A model generated the notes under the pieces. That model made no database searches. It saw only the letters and a list, made by a program, of their open reading frames with translations, and was not told where the DNA came from. Positions 34,995 through 46,313 of a DNA stretch of 64,000 nucleotides are shown here, piece after piece (the stretch's first letter is position 1; each line of letters opens with the position of its first letter). The stretch covers positions 3,906,001 through 3,970,000 of the forward strand of contig NC_052140.2 in the NCBI RefSeq assembly GCF_016086655.4, given 5' to 3'. Both the position numbers and the translations under genes were made by a program. Source of the DNA: Lepeophtheirus salmonis. Taxonomy: Eukaryota; Arthropoda; Copepoda; Siphonostomatoida; Caligidae.

Positions 34995-35130
34995 TGTTTT
35001 GTCATTGAGTTGGCCAAAATTTCGTTATCTTCTCCATCATTCTTGAGCGTGCTAACCTTGACCCAGGCTTCCAGAATATTTTACAATGTCCATAATCCTC
35101 ACCACATCAACTTTGTTATATTTATAACGA
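34995..35130 (-). pseudogene. mariner-like transposase N-terminal fragment
   Basis: The minus strand reads NKVDVVRIMDIVKYSGSLG, then in the next frame KVSTLKNDGEDNEI. This is the helix-turn-helix region of the same family as the elements at 2025 and 59985 (VEVVRIMDIVKCSRS). A one-base frameshift and a stop break it. The rest of the protein and terminal repeats are missing on both sides. Confidence 0.65.
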
Positions 35131-35209
35131 TCCAATAATGATGTCGACTGAAAATTATCTTATGTACACAATTATATTAAGTAATTAACTAATAAATAAT
35201 AAATGATAT

Positions 35210-36130
35210 ATGTACAAGTTATGGTCAATCCCATATTATTATTCTGTCCAGTACCTAGTGCTAGAGAGCGACGTTGACAAAATTATTATATTAGCTTTTT
35301 TGCAGTTTTGGCCTAGAGCTATGTTATTATTCAAAGTTCTTCTTAAGATCTTTTTTCCATTGTTTTTTCTAAGATTATGGTCATTTTGTCGTGCAGAAAG
35401 ACCCCTTATAGGATCCATTTTCTTGCTCTCAAGAAAGGAGGTTATCGTCCAGGTTTTCCTTTAACATGGCACTATTCATACTCCATTCGAAGCATCGAAG
35501 TCATTTATTCCAATAGGTGATAAACACCCATAAAACAAAATGCTTCCACCCTCATACCTGAAGTTAAGGAATAGTGTTCATAGGTTTATATTCATAATTT
35601 TTCTTCCACCAAACACTTTTGTTTGTTCATACAATGTTTCTCAATGTTAAAAACACTCAAGCATTAAAATTATAAAAGGTTTTGTTCATTGTCAGTGGGC
35701 AAATTTACAAGATAAGCATAGGATCAAATGCTTATTTCCTCTACTCTTTAAGTAATGAATTTAGATTTTTAATTAAATATTTTTTTAAGTATAAGGATCA
35801 TTAAATTTATTTCGTCAATTCATTTTTTATTATTTCCTATTTCTACCCTTTTAATGTTTCGGATTTTTTTTCTCCCTTTCTTTCTTTCTCCAAAGAAAGC
35901 TTTCCATTTCAATCTACCATATCGCATATATATAACAATTGAATTTCGTCCTTTTTATGCCTATCTTTCTTCCTTCTTTATCATTTAATGCTGTGCTTGA
36001 TAAGTTTCACCTATATATATTTCTTAGCATCCCCACACTACTTACCATTTTGAAAATGAATATCTTAGAAAAAGAAACAGAAGATTGTAAAACTCATACT
36101 CCATAAAACTTAATGGTTGAAGTATTATAT
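35210..36130. other. AT-rich DNA without recognised feature
   Basis: Frames here, such as one at 35210-35464, are hydrophobic and T-rich with no family signature. A CTTTCTTTC-type pyrimidine tract lies at 35870-35900. Confidence 0.4.
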
Positions 36131-36135
36131 ATGTA

Positions 36136-36161
36136 TATTAGGGTGATGTTAGTCCCCAAAA
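36136..36161 (+). repeat. MITE/transposon terminus, family B type
   Basis: TATATTAGGGTGATGTTAGT matches in inverted form the phrase at 38775-38806 (ACGTCACCCTAATGTA). The two ends point towards each other, enclosing 2.67 kb that contains two mariner-like relics. Confidence 0.5.
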
Positions 36162-36435
36162 ATATATTAAGTTTTTAACCCTCCGTTAGTAAACATACTG
36201 TTTATAACGTAGTTAGTGAACTAGTTAAGAAAAAAGAGAAAACGTATTAAATTACATATAAATCAGAGCTAAAGTCGTCTTTCCATCTACTCTTTTACTG
36301 TACGAAAATGGTCGAGTGTATTATTCTTGGATTCTATAATCTGATCCTAAGCCCCTCTGACTGGCGAATTGTGCATCACTTAAGCACCACAAGGCTTTTA
36401 AAATTGAGTATATAATTACAAAATTCCAAGTAATT

Positions 36436-36699
36436 ATGTATGAAGTGAAGGTTGGTGATAGAGGAATTTTATTTTTTTGTGTTCCAGCAGATGGACGTCC
36501 TACAAAATTTCAACTATTCCGGGTTTCCCTCGAAGAACTGGATTTCGCAAGGACCCGTAAATTAATAATTAGTGATGTTTATCTCAAGTCGGACTATATA
36601 TCTTTTTTACAACCGGCTCGCTTCCTTTTTTTTTTCTTGTCTTCTTTTTATATTATGCAGACTGTAATTATGTCAGTATGTATGTACTGTGTAAGGTAA
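36436..36699 (+). other. GC-richer 87-codon frame, unassigned
   Basis: The first 55 codons (MYEVKVGDRGILFF, ADGRPTKFQLFRVSLEELDF) look protein-like; the remainder is hydrophobic and T-rich. A pyrimidine tract ending in CAG (about 36466-36490) could also act as a splice acceptor. No homologue is recognised. Confidence 0.2.
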
Positions 36700-36779
36700 G
36701 GACAATAATCTATAAACTATAACATCTTCATAGAGTGTGTCCAAGTTATTTGTGCCAGGAAAGTTTTTTTTTTCAAACG

Positions 36780-37300
36780 CAAGTTTTTCTCTTCAATCAA
36801 TTGTTAAATTAAAAAAATAAAACCACAGACTGAAAGTTTGATGGATTCTGATTCATTTATACTTTAATCTCAATTACAGTCTTTATGTGAGGCCCAAAGC
36901 AAGAGCAGGCCCTCGCCAATTTGTTTCTCCGCAAATTCTGGAATTCCTTCATGATCCAATTGATAATTTCGTCTTTGGTGTTGCACGGAGTTCAGATCGT
37001 GACCAACACAAAAAAATCTATTGGATATGTAGATGAAACGAGTTTAGAGGCCAACACTTCCGGCAAGATGAAGTATTCAAAATTGTCTTGAATACATTTG
37101 ATACTTTTTTCGAGATGAGGCATAGAACTGAGTCCTTCAGAGGCCTCAAATTCCGCTCTAACCTTACGAATGAACATCTCACTGAGTCCCATACTTCGAA
37201 CAACTTTTATGTTGTCGCTCCCGGTGCGAATTCCAAGGATATCTCCGTTTCTTTTCCAAATATTTGGGATAACGAACGCGTCAATTGACTCCATTTATTT
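36780..37300 (-). pseudogene. mariner-like transposase relic, tandem copy 1
   Basis: The minus strand reads PNIWKRNGDILGIRTGSDNI, KVVRSMGLSEMFIRKVRAEF (helix-turn-helix), then CIQDNFEYFILPEVLAS and STYPIDFFVL (decayed last catalytic block, usual SSPDLNPLDYFVW). In another frame it ends LARACSCFGPHIKTVIEIK (usual RACSSFRPRIEAVIEAKGG). The catalytic core between the DNA-binding part and the tail is deleted. Copy 2 (37605-38290) has the same order and a similar junction. Flanking words such as CTGAAAGTTTGATGGATTCT are also shared. Confidence 0.7.
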
Positions 37301-37604
37301 TCAACTTGTACAAGTATGCGTTTGGAAAAAATGCTTTAGCACATATAGCTTGCGCACCAAGTATCTACGAATTATAAAAAATAAATTGGGATGGTCTCTT
37401 TTTCTTGATTTATGTTCTAGATTGTTTTTATATAGATTCACCACATATATGAATTAAACTAGAATAGTGTATTTATGATCTATAAGTTGCACAGGGACAA
37501 TAAAAACCATAAATATTGACATATTTTTGAAACTCTAATCCTTTTATGGTTTGTAAAATGATAATTTTTAATGAACAATTTATAATTGAAATAATTATTC
37601 ATAT

Positions 37605-38290
37605 TTTTCTCTCCAACCAGTTATTAGATGAGAAAAAATAAAATCAGATTCTGAAAGTTTTATGGATTCTGACTTATTTTTTTCAATAAAATAATCTCTA
37701 GTCTCAATTACTGTTTGTTTACGAGGCCGAACGCGGCAGCAGGCCTTCGCATTTGGTCTCTTGGTAAATCCTGCAAATCCTTGCCAATTTAACAGATAAA
37801 ATAGTCTTTTGTGTTGCAGGGGTTCATTTGGTTTGTTGTTCGATTGAGCCCCATAAAAAAATGGATCGGATACAGATATGGCATGCTTTGAGGCAAAATG
37901 TCCGCTAAGATAAAGTGGTCTTGGGGCCATTTGAGTTTTTTTTTTAGGCATAGCAGGGAGCTAAGTACCGCTGCCAAATTGAAAGCCTCACATTGACAAC
38001 ATGTCGATCCAGGGCTTCACCTTGGTCTCTTGCACGTCTAGGTAAGTATCATTGTTAATCCTTGTTCCTTGGTGGCACACCTAAGGAGTCATGAATGATC
38101 TTCAGAGTTAACTACCCCAAATAACGCATTGTCGTTCCCTCAAAATCACTATTAGATGCCTCCAATTCCTTCCTAACCTTGCAAACGAACGTCTCACTGA
38201 GTCTTAGATTTTCAAGAATGGTTATATTGTCGCTCCTGATACGGATTGCACTCCTTTCCTTTTCTAAATATTTGGGTCAATGAATTTATA
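37605..38290 (-). pseudogene. mariner-like transposase relic, tandem copy 2
   Basis: Same orientation as copy 1 and about 815 bp away. The minus strand gives SDNITILENLRLSETFVCKV then RKELEAS (helix-turn-helix). About 250 bp further it gives KKKLKWPQDHFILADILPQS and MPYLYPIHFFM, the counterpart of copy 1's catalytic-block remnant. It ends KACCRVRPRKQTVIETRDYF. Several frameshifts are present. It keeps about 180 bp between the DNA-binding part and the tail that copy 1 lacks, so copy 1 is the more deleted. The first two catalytic Asp blocks are not recognisable in either. Confidence 0.68.
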
Positions 38291-38639
38291 CATACAGGCT
38301 AATATTTCATATACATATTTAAATAAGTTAAAGGCGTTGTATTCCAATTACTGAGATGATTAAAGATACTTCAGAATTTTAGATATATTTTAAAAACTTG
38401 ATTAAAGAGACTTATATTGGCCCCGAAATGGCTCTTTTCAAATAAAATATATATTAATTTCTCATTTATGTATTGTGAAGCTCAATAATGGCTTCTTTAA
38501 TTACAATTTGTAGTGCCATAAAAGGGTTCATAAGAATAATTTGTTATGGAAGGAGACAATAATTTGTTAAAGAATACAAATGCAATCCACTATCAACTTT
38601 AAGAAAAATCATTCTAGCTTGTTTTATTGTTTACAGGCC

Positions 38640-38806
38640 ACATGCGCACTATTTTAGGGATTTTTTTCTTTATTTCTTAAAAAGATATCTACAAATAACT
38701 TTTTTGAACAAATACTTTGATAACAACTATAGCGGGTAGTACCATATAGAGGTTAAGCTTGCTTGAACAAAGTTGGTGCATCAACGTCACCCTAATGTAC
38801 ATTCTA
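38640..38806 (-). repeat. MITE family B end, inverted
   Basis: Read on the minus strand: TACATTAGGGTGACGTTGAT, GCACCAACTTTGTTCAAGCA, AGCTTAACCTCT, TATGGTACT. This follows the reverse-complement end of the 51301-51580 MITE (GAGGCTGTGGACCAACCCTG, TCCAAACAAGCATAGCC, TTATGGTACTG). Confidence 0.55.
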
Positions 38807-38984
38807 CATATATACAATTTATATCTTCACATATATGTATAGCTCAAACGACTCAATTTGATCCTTTTAAAAGCTGTAGCATATATATTATATGTAATAA
38901 GTAACTATCTATACAGTTGAAAATAATATTACCTACCAGTATGCTAAAAAAAAGAAAATTAAGATAGAAATCTTGACAATTTGA

Positions 38985-39200
38985 ATAAATTTTAGAGGAG
39001 AACAGTTTAGCTGTCATGACATTTCATAAGATTAGTTATAAGCAGCTAGAAGATGAAAAAAATAGACACAAATCCGTCTTTCACGCACTAGTGACTACTT
39101 AATACTTTATGTTTTCTCTTTAAGAATAAAATTACAATAATAACAGCTATGGAAAATAAAATATATTGTTCAGATTACAACTACAAAAAGTCATGCACTC
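38985..39200 (-). repeat. dispersed repeat A, minus orientation, internally deleted
   Basis: GGAGAACAGTTTAGCTGTCA, TGACATTTCATAAGATTAG, AAGCAGCTAGAAGATG and ACACAAATCCG are repeat A words. The copy then jumps to the distal part (TTTTCTCTTTAAGAATAAAA, GATTACAACTACAAAAAGTC). Confidence 0.5.
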
Positions 39201-39344
39201 GTCAAATTTTATATTTTTTAGTAGTACCTCATGAGTTATATTTAATTTTACAGTTAAAGTAACGCTCACCACTCGAGTTTCGATAAAAAATTTCAAAATT
39301 GATTTGCGTTATACTGTAATAATCATTTACGATTGATTTAATTT

Positions 39345-39590
39345 TAAATATTGCCTATATCTTTAAAGATGACCAAATGGAATCCAAAGACTCTAACCGA
39401 GATTGCCAATGACCTCAGGATCAGCTGGACAGTCATTTACAAGGTTCACAGGTCTGTGAGATCTTTGGAGTCCGCCATCAAAGCTGTATGGGCTAACTTG
39501 TCAGAAGACTACATCCATAAGGTTTATGCAGCCTTCAGGAAGAAGGTGTAAGTCGTCACTGAGTCTGAGGGAGGCCATATTGAATAAAAA
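39345..39590 (+). pseudogene. mariner-like transposase with N-terminus joined to C-terminus
   Basis: One frame reads MTKWNPKTLTEIANDLRISW, TVIYKVHRSV (a helix-turn-helix) and then, with no catalytic core, RSLESAIKAVWANLSEDYI, HKVYAAFRKKV, a stop, and TESEGGHIE with the normal terminal stop. The tail matches the 2508-2764 tail (SLKAAI.AAWNNLSEEFI, FQRRVKAV). The junction falls near RSVRSLE, around 39460. Apart from the single TAA the frame is continuous, an unusually clean record of the deletion. Terminal repeats were not identified. Confidence 0.75.
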
Positions 39591-39599
39591 ATGTCCATT

Positions 39600-40465
39600 T
39601 GAGTTATTAGAAATAAACTCAATTTTGTTTTCACTGTCTTCACAAACAAGTTTTTAATAAACTTTGAAAACAATCCTCTGTGTTAATATAAATATGACCT
39701 ATCTAGGTACCTAGGATTTAATCTTATATATGATTTTTTGAAAGTTTTCCTTTTTTTAAAAGATTGTTTGTTCATCTGAAATAGTTTATTGTTATTTTAT
39801 TTTATTTTTTCATTAATTGGTAGATGGACTTGTACAGAATAAGTAGAAGTAAAAATAATAGAATTAAAGTATAAAGAATACAAGTATAAATATTGATTTA
39901 TTTTGACTTATACAGACAATTTTTTGGGAAGATTGCTATTTTTCTAATAAAAAATTGTGGAATTTAAAACTTCATGCAACCTCTACATCAGTGTTGTTTT
40001 TGTTATTTGTACCTTCATTATCCAATTTCAAAGCTTCAACATAGGCATTCCCCCTTAGATTTTTTTTAATCAAAGTGATTTAATTAGATTACTTTTCTAT
40101 AAAGAAAAATTAATTGACATTTTTCTAGAAAATAAATTAAGAATACCTTTTCTAAAAAAAAATCTTCTTTTTTACAATGTTAGTTTTTATACGAGACCTT
40201 TATCCTCAAATAAATCCTCCAAATTCTCACTGTTTAAAAACTGCTGCTAAAAACTTTGATTACTATAGTAATATTTTACCAAAAAGAAACATTTTTGTAT
40301 TTTGGCCTCACAACATTTAGAAAAAAAAATAAAGGAAATACACTTATAACTGCCAATAAACAACTCACTGTTACTCTGCGTCATTCATATGCTATACATT
40401 TGAAGTTATTATTTAGTACCCGGCATTGTCTGGAGTAATTAGGTGAACACTTACAGACATACTTT
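39600..40465. other. AT-rich DNA without recognised feature
   Basis: Chance frames only. Confidence 0.45.
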
Positions 40466-40469
40466 GATT

Positions 40470-40640
40470 TAATATTATAGAAGATAACTCCATAAAAATC
40501 TCTCAGTATTACTCTCCGTTTTTAAAGAGCACATTCACACGTAGCTACTCAATATTTAGATGTTATTTCTTCAAGAAATAAATAAATACAGGATAATGGC
40601 TTAATATTTTGTTAATATGATTTGATATGCCAGGAAGTAC
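40470..40640 (-). repeat. dispersed repeat A fragment
   Basis: TACTCTCCGTTTTTAAAGAG, CACATTCACACGTAGCTACT, TTAGATGTTATTTCTTCAAG and GGATAATGGCTTAAT match the distal half of repeat A as seen at 48200-48320. Confidence 0.5.
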
Positions 40641-40657
40641 TATAGTCTCTAGAGCAC

Positions 40658-40757
40658 NNNNNNNNNNNNNNNNNNNNNNNNNNNNNNNNNNNNNNNNNNN
40701 NNNNNNNNNNNNNNNNNNNNNNNNNNNNNNNNNNNNNNNNNNNNNNNNNNNNNNNNN
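40658..40757. other. assembly gap of 100 N
   Basis: Exactly 100 undetermined bases, the conventional size for a scaffold gap of unknown length. Sequence on either side may not be truly adjacent. Confidence 0.99.
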
Positions 40758-40944
40758 CTTTAATTTTTAACTACTATACTTTAGTATACGCAAAAGATTG
40801 CACTCTTTTTGATTTAAAATTTAGTCTCGTATGACCAAGACTAAAAGATTCATGGCACCCATCCAATTGGAGAGTTATTCATTTCCTTCCAATAAGAACA
40901 ATATATTTTTTTACCTAATTATATAACCCAACGAAATAGTTCAA

Positions 40945-41055
40945 AATAACAAATACCCTCAATGACGTCATGAGGGATCGATTTTACCTTCTTTAAAGAC
41001 TGACAAATTGAACTAGACTGCGTTCCTCGATCCTATATAACTATCGACACAACAA
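40945..41055. repeat. palindromic MITE family C, right half
   Basis: ATACCCTCAATGACGTCATG, TTTTACCTTCTTTAAAGAC, TGAACTAGACTGCG and CTATCGACACAAC form the right half of family C; compare 46555-46675. TGACGTCA lies at 40963-40970. The left half is missing, possibly in the nearby gap. Confidence 0.65.
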
Positions 41056-41059
41056 TAAT

Positions 41060-42000
41060 TATTACACATTTTAAATTGGTTGAGTACATGTTTAAGTAAG
41101 AAAAAAATCAATTATCAACATTTAAATATCCGTTTAATTCCAAATTAATATGTTCATTTCTTAAATAGATTAATATTTCGTGTAAAGTCATCCAATTATG
41201 AGAAAGTACAGTTTAAAGGCAGAACAAAGCTTTTTGAGTTTTTGTTTGGAACGAAAAGCGCCACTTTTTTTAGACTTGTATTTACAAATAGGAAATATAT
41301 TTAAAGGGTAAATATATGGTGTTTTATTTACAAAAGAGTATTTAGTCCTAAAATGTCCAGTTAAATCTGTATAAATCCTAGGAAAATATGATTTTGATAT
41401 TCCGGAAGAAAAACCCTAATAGATTAAAAAAAGTTAAATTCCAGAACTAGCCTTCCCTCCAAAAAGTGATATAAACAACTGATTTAGATATATATTGACA
41501 GAATAAGTAACAAATAGTGATCATACTTTAAAATAATTAATTATATGTACAGCATAAATGTATGGTTAAATTCCTATGAAGCAACATAAAGGAGATTTGA
41601 ATTTTAATGACTTTATTAAGGAAAAAACTATTTAAACTTCTTATAAAATGTAATAACCACGTTTGTGCATTCAAAACCTAATTATGTTAATGTATTATGA
41701 TATGAAATACTAGTACAATGACTTTGGATTTAATTAAATTGTAAGTAGAAAAAGTTAAAATAAGTAAAGCTATATACACGTAGACCTGTCAGGTATCATG
41801 GGGAGAAATATATTGAGCGAATGTAACACGTAACTAAAAATAGAATTCAATTATCTAAAAAGAAAAAAATATTAGATTAAAACACACTTAACTGCTTGAA
41901 GAATGTGTAGGCAATACTCATATTAGTTTTGGGGACCATATTTTGATTTCAAAAAAAAAAAATAACATGTGATTCGATCAGTGACGGTTCTATGTGAATG
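41060..42000. other. AT-rich DNA without recognised feature
   Basis: Nothing recognised on either strand. Confidence 0.45.
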
Positions 42001-42014
42001 AAGATGTTAATATC

Positions 42015-42420
42015 TAACAAAGGGTTCTTCCATGTCAAATCGACCCAAAAAAATTAAAATGTCACCCAACCCTCTCGGATTTGGATGATTTTTGACACAC
42101 AAGGTCAAATTTATGAGTATATTAAGTGTGCCAAATTTTAGCACGTAATTCTGAGTCATTTCTGAGATATAGATACGTATCTCAGACAAAAAATTTCAAC
42201 GTTGCTTTAATGTCATATTATCGGACGGTACTTTATCTTGAATTTTTTTAATTAAAAAAAGCTAACCTCTTGAAATTTGGTATTTAACTATTTTGAAGGG
42301 TGAGGATTCCAAAAATAAAGTCAAAAATAGAATATTTAAATTTCTTATGGCATAAATTTTGATTTAAAAAAAAAGTCTGAAATACACAAGCAAGTACTTG
42401 ATCAAGAGTATAAAAAATCG
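42015..42420 (+). repeat. candidate dispersed repeat (GGGTTCTTCCATGTCAAATC start)
   Basis: The opening GGGTTCTTCCATGTCAAATC followed by GACCC resembles the 21246 phrase. The body (CTCTTGAAATTTGGTATTTA and similar) has no coding frame. Ends and family are uncertain. Confidence 0.3.
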
Positions 42421-42503
42421 TCCAACTCTTATGAATACTTTGGCAACATGTTTTACATATATAGGGGTATCACTATGCCAAAAATCGTGTTGTCTTTTAT
42501 ATC

Positions 42504-42791
42504 TGTTGGGTCTTGACGAGGGAGAGACGCAAACTTTTTATAATAGGAGAGATCCAGGATGACCGAGAGAAATGAGGAGAAGAATTCACGTGGAGGAATA
42601 AAGCTACACTAGATCATGTGTAACTAACTATACTCTAATATATTTACAAAAGACGACACTATTTATAATACGTAAAACTCAGTACTTATAATACATAGAC
42701 GAATATACAAGAAGATAAAAACCAGAAAGGACATATTAAATACATAACATCACCCCCAAGCACCAAATCCATGGCGGTTTATATCATAACA
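42504..42791 (-). repeat. isolated LTR with TG...CA ends
   Basis: On the minus strand the LTR begins TGTTATGATATAAACCGCC at 42791 and ends AGACCCAACA at 42504 (288 bp), giving canonical TG...CA termini with short inverted ends TGTT/AACA. A TATAAATA box lies within it (about 42670) and a GCTTTATTCC phrase near 42600. A purine tract precedes it on the minus strand. Beyond 42504 there is no tRNA-complementary primer site and the flanks lack a matching duplication, so this is a 3' LTR with a trace of internal DNA. Copia or Gypsy could not be decided. Confidence 0.7.
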
Positions 42792-42812
42792 GTTCCCCAC
42801 CTTCTTCCTTGG
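42792..42812 (-). other. polypurine tract beside LTR
   Basis: The minus strand reads CCAAGGAAGAAGGTGGGGAA, then C, directly upstream of the LTR start TGTTATG, as expected for plus-strand priming of an LTR retroelement. Confidence 0.6.
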
Positions 42813-43139
42813 GGATCTCAAAGTTATGTTACTTTTCTCCGGAAATTTGGTCAATTTTACGAACGTGTTTATAACTTAAACTTTTTGATTATTTATTTAG
42901 TCTGACAAAAAATAACTGAACTACAGTAATTCATAATATTGATTAGAAGTTGACAAAATAAAAACAAATGTGAGTAATTTATAGTATTTCATTTGTTTAT
43001 AATTTGTTTGCACATAACTTTAAAATAATTTGTTCATTATTTTTTTAGACTTGGAACTGTTGTCCTTTTTGTTTATAATTTGTTTGCCCGTGTTTATAAC
43101 TCTTGTTGCTGGCGTTATCACAATAACATAACTAGCCTC

Positions 43140-43655
43140 TTTTTAGGGGTTGGTATGTCTCTCGACATAGCCCCAGACAAAATAGTCCAAAGGATTAAGG
43201 TCGGGAGAGTTAGGAGGCCACAAATCCTTGGTTACGACGTCATAACAGTTCTCGGTTAACCACTGAATTGAGATTTCGGACACATGGCATTAAATCCTCA
43301 GATACACAGTCCCTTATTGTTTTTTTATGGCAGCCCAGATCCCTCGCCATGGCCTTCATGGACCTGGTAGGGACATCCTCAACCATCTTATTCACCTTGT
43401 GGACAAAGTGGGTGTCCCTGACCTTCCTGTCGACGCCCTCCTCCTTGGGTGCCCTCTTTATGGTGGCATCAACATCCCAGGTGCCTTCTAGCTTCTTACG
43501 GATACGCTGAACACTCCGTAAATTCCCTCCTGAGTTTGAAGCAATCGTTGAATTGGAGATTTCACCTCCATTATTAACCAATGCCATGACTACGGCGGAC
43601 CTCGGAAGCTCCTCGTTCCACTTATAGCTCTTTATCTCCTCATATGATGACGGTA
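43140..43655 (-). pseudogene. mariner-like transposase with core deletion
   Basis: The minus-strand frame begins SYEEIKSYKWNEELPRSAVV and MALVNNGGEISNSTI, then NLRSVQRIRKKLEGTWDVDA, TIKRAPKEEGVDRKVRDTHF and MARDLGCHKKTIRDCVSEDL. These are two helix-turn-helix units with a basic linker. Near 43265 it jumps, with a frameshift, to WLTENCYDVVTKDLWPPNSP and DLNPLDYFVWGYVERHTNP, the last catalytic block with the third Asp intact, followed by a stop. The first two catalytic Asp blocks and about 150 residues are deleted. Both preserved parts are little mutated, so this is one of the youngest relics here. Terminal repeats were not identified. Confidence 0.88.
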
Positions 43656-43799
43656 TGATGCTAACTGAACTACGTATCGTCAGCTGATGAGAATAGCTTT
43701 CCTATTTGGTAACCGGTTTTTTGTTTGATAATGTCGTCTTCAAGTTATCAAGGTTTTAAGTAGGCGACAATCTGATCCCCGCTCCCTGTACATATAATG

Positions 43800-44790
43800 C
43801 ATTTTCCATTTTTATTGCAAACTTTTGAATCAAAAAATGTTAATTTAACAGCTTTCTACACATTTTATTCAATATGCTCCCCTCCATGGTTACTTTCTGT
43901 CTTTTATGATCACGTGCAAATGTTAAATACGGACGAACAAAAAAATGCACCCGTTTTTCATCCCTATATACATGACAGAATAATTAGAGTTGATATCTTT
44001 GTAAAGAAAAAAAAGAGTGCTAGGATAATGGAGAAGCGATGCATACGGTATTTTTTGAATCAGTAGGCTTTTTACTATCAACTGCCTGTTATATGATTTT
44101 GGGTGTAGAAAACTACTATAAGAGGAAAACCTTAAACCTTTAAAAATCAATAAATACAGTGTAATTATTATAATTTTATATAAATTCATAATTGATATAT
44201 TTGTTTTATTATGCATTTTTAAACCAGTGTAAACCAAATATCAGAATGAATTCCTCTTTCAGAGGCAGATGCTAATACTATGACGACCAATTATATAATG
44301 ACCAAAAAAGAAAGAAAAAGCTCACGCAACAACAACTGTTTTTCTTTTTCTACTATTAAAATGTAGTTTTTTCATTAAAACATTCAAACTCTTAACTATG
44401 ATATAAGCAATAATGAACAACTTAAATACTTGTTTACAATTGTACCCCCTGAGTTCATGTTCTAAAATAATAGTTGGAGAAATGGCTATTAAATTTTTAG
44501 ACTATTGAGGATATATTATTTCTAAATTAATAAAATATTATCATACATTAATAAACCACTAGAGTTAATAACTTTTTTTCATGTTCATCGTTGATGTAGA
44601 TAAATAATAGCAATACATAACAAATTTTAAAAAATGAAACAGGGTACTTAGGTCCTAGGAAAACAAAACGATTGGGCACTCTTCTGTAGATAAGAACAGA
44701 GTTTTAACTGTAGATGTATAATTTTCATCACTGGCACAGATACGAATATTACATGTTACTTACAAATGTGGACATTTCTAAGATGCAGAA
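43800..44790. other. AT-rich DNA without recognised gene
   Basis: Frames at 43797-44066 and 43923-44237 overlap on opposite strands and look like chance. The phrase at 44325-44360 resembles part of the candidate LTR at 32480. Confidence 0.4.
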
Positions 44791-44799
44791 AAAATAATA

Positions 44800-44883
44800 G
44801 AGTGACGTAGCTCAATAGACAAAGCTTTCCGGAGAAACTATTATCTTGAACTCAAAGTGTGTATGTTCGATTACTGGTCGCTC
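44800..44883 (+). other. tRNA-like sequence, probably a relic or SINE head
   Basis: GAGTGAC and GTCGCTC, 84 nt apart, pair over seven positions (one G-T), like an acceptor stem. AGCT...AGCT fits a D stem after the 5' arm, and GTATGTTCGATTACTGG resembles a B box (GGTTCGANTCC). The anticodon and T stems do not fold convincingly. A tRNA-derived repeat or decayed tRNA gene is more likely than a working tRNA. Confidence 0.25.
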
Positions 44884-46310
44884 CAAGAGAAGGAAAAATA
44901 TCTAACGTATTTGCACTTCAAAGACAGATTGCGCAATAATTATAATATAATGTTTACATATACTTAATCAATGCAACTCAATCTGACCAAATAAAGGACA
45001 TATTATTTAAAAAAACGCTTATTCGAATATATTTACATTTCATCATAGGTCAATTTACACTCCCTGTTCCTAATAACCAGAATTGATTTGTGAAACATAT
45101 AATCTGTTAGTTTATCTTATTATATTTTGTCGACCTACAAACAATCAAAAGTTCAGATTCTTTGGGTTAGTAAAAGCCAAAAAATAATAATAAACCTTTG
45201 CTCTTTACTAATTTTTTTATTTTTCACAATCAGTTTTTTTAAAAACATCATCAAATTCATCATCTCGAGATCAAATAAGGAAACAGGAATTTTTCAAAAG
45301 CCTACAGCTAAAGTTATTAAAATTTATATGATTTTCGATTACCTGAGATCATTTATACATGGCTTCAAATTAAGGAAAATACAAATAGAAAAGTTCAACC
45401 ATATTGTTAATTTATTTTTGTAAAATCAATAGTCCTCATAAAATTTATAATCTCAAGAAGTTGATGTTCATTTGGAAAAAAAAGTGAGCAAAAATGAATT
45501 TTATCAAAATTGAATTTAAATTAGCTCTTGGACAAATTATAGTCAATTCCTATTTTTAATAACCCTTCGGAGGACTTACAAATTGCACTTGAGTTGCAAA
45601 AGTTCTTTTTACAAAGAAAGTATGAGAAATTGATGAATTTTAATTGAAAGGCAATATTAGGACCAATATAAGTCTCCTAAACACTATTGTTTTGTATGTA
45701 TATACAAGATAACATTAAATAGATAGATATTTTGTCATTTTCGTGATTTTTGTTAAATATTGTTTTTATTTCGACACATTTATTTGACATCAAGTCCAGT
45801 TAAAAAAATATAATTTAAAGATTAAAAAGTACCTTTTTTTAAACGTTTTGTTCGAAAGGGAAACAGGTATTTCAACTCTTTTTACGTCAAAGGAGTTAAT
45901 TTGAAGGATAAATAATGAAATAATTTTTCATTTACAAAACAGTATTTGGTTAATTCATAAAACTACATAGGCTTGATTTAAATTTAGTTTAAAATGTAAC
46001 ATTTTGTTGACTTTTGATGTCGCCGTCTCTTTTAACTATTTTTGTAACTGCTTTACTTTTATTTAAAAAAAAACTTAAATATAACTTTAATGATACAAGA
46101 TTTTCTAAATGGAATTATAAAAAGCGATATAAATCTCAAGCATTTTCGGTATGTAAAAAAACAACAACAACCAAAAAATGGCATTGCAACCCTGCCAGTT
46201 TAAAGAATGTTATAATGGAGCGCTGTACTCTACCAAAACATTCTTTTAACTGTAAATGAGTGATGAAAAAAATGAATCTAGCTGTATCTGGCAAAGACAT
46301 AGGCAGGAAT
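44884..46310. other. AT-rich DNA without recognised feature
   Basis: Frames such as 45127-45423 and 46014-46259 are Lys/Ile/Phe-rich and look like chance. Confidence 0.45.
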
Positions 46311-46313
46311 TAT

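Noticed and set aside
43268..43510. 80-codon plus-strand frame
   Set aside because: Antisense shadow of the mariner-like transposase on the minus strand.
45127..45423. 98-codon plus-strand frame
   Set aside because: Lys/Ile/Phe-rich with no recognisable domain; judged chance.
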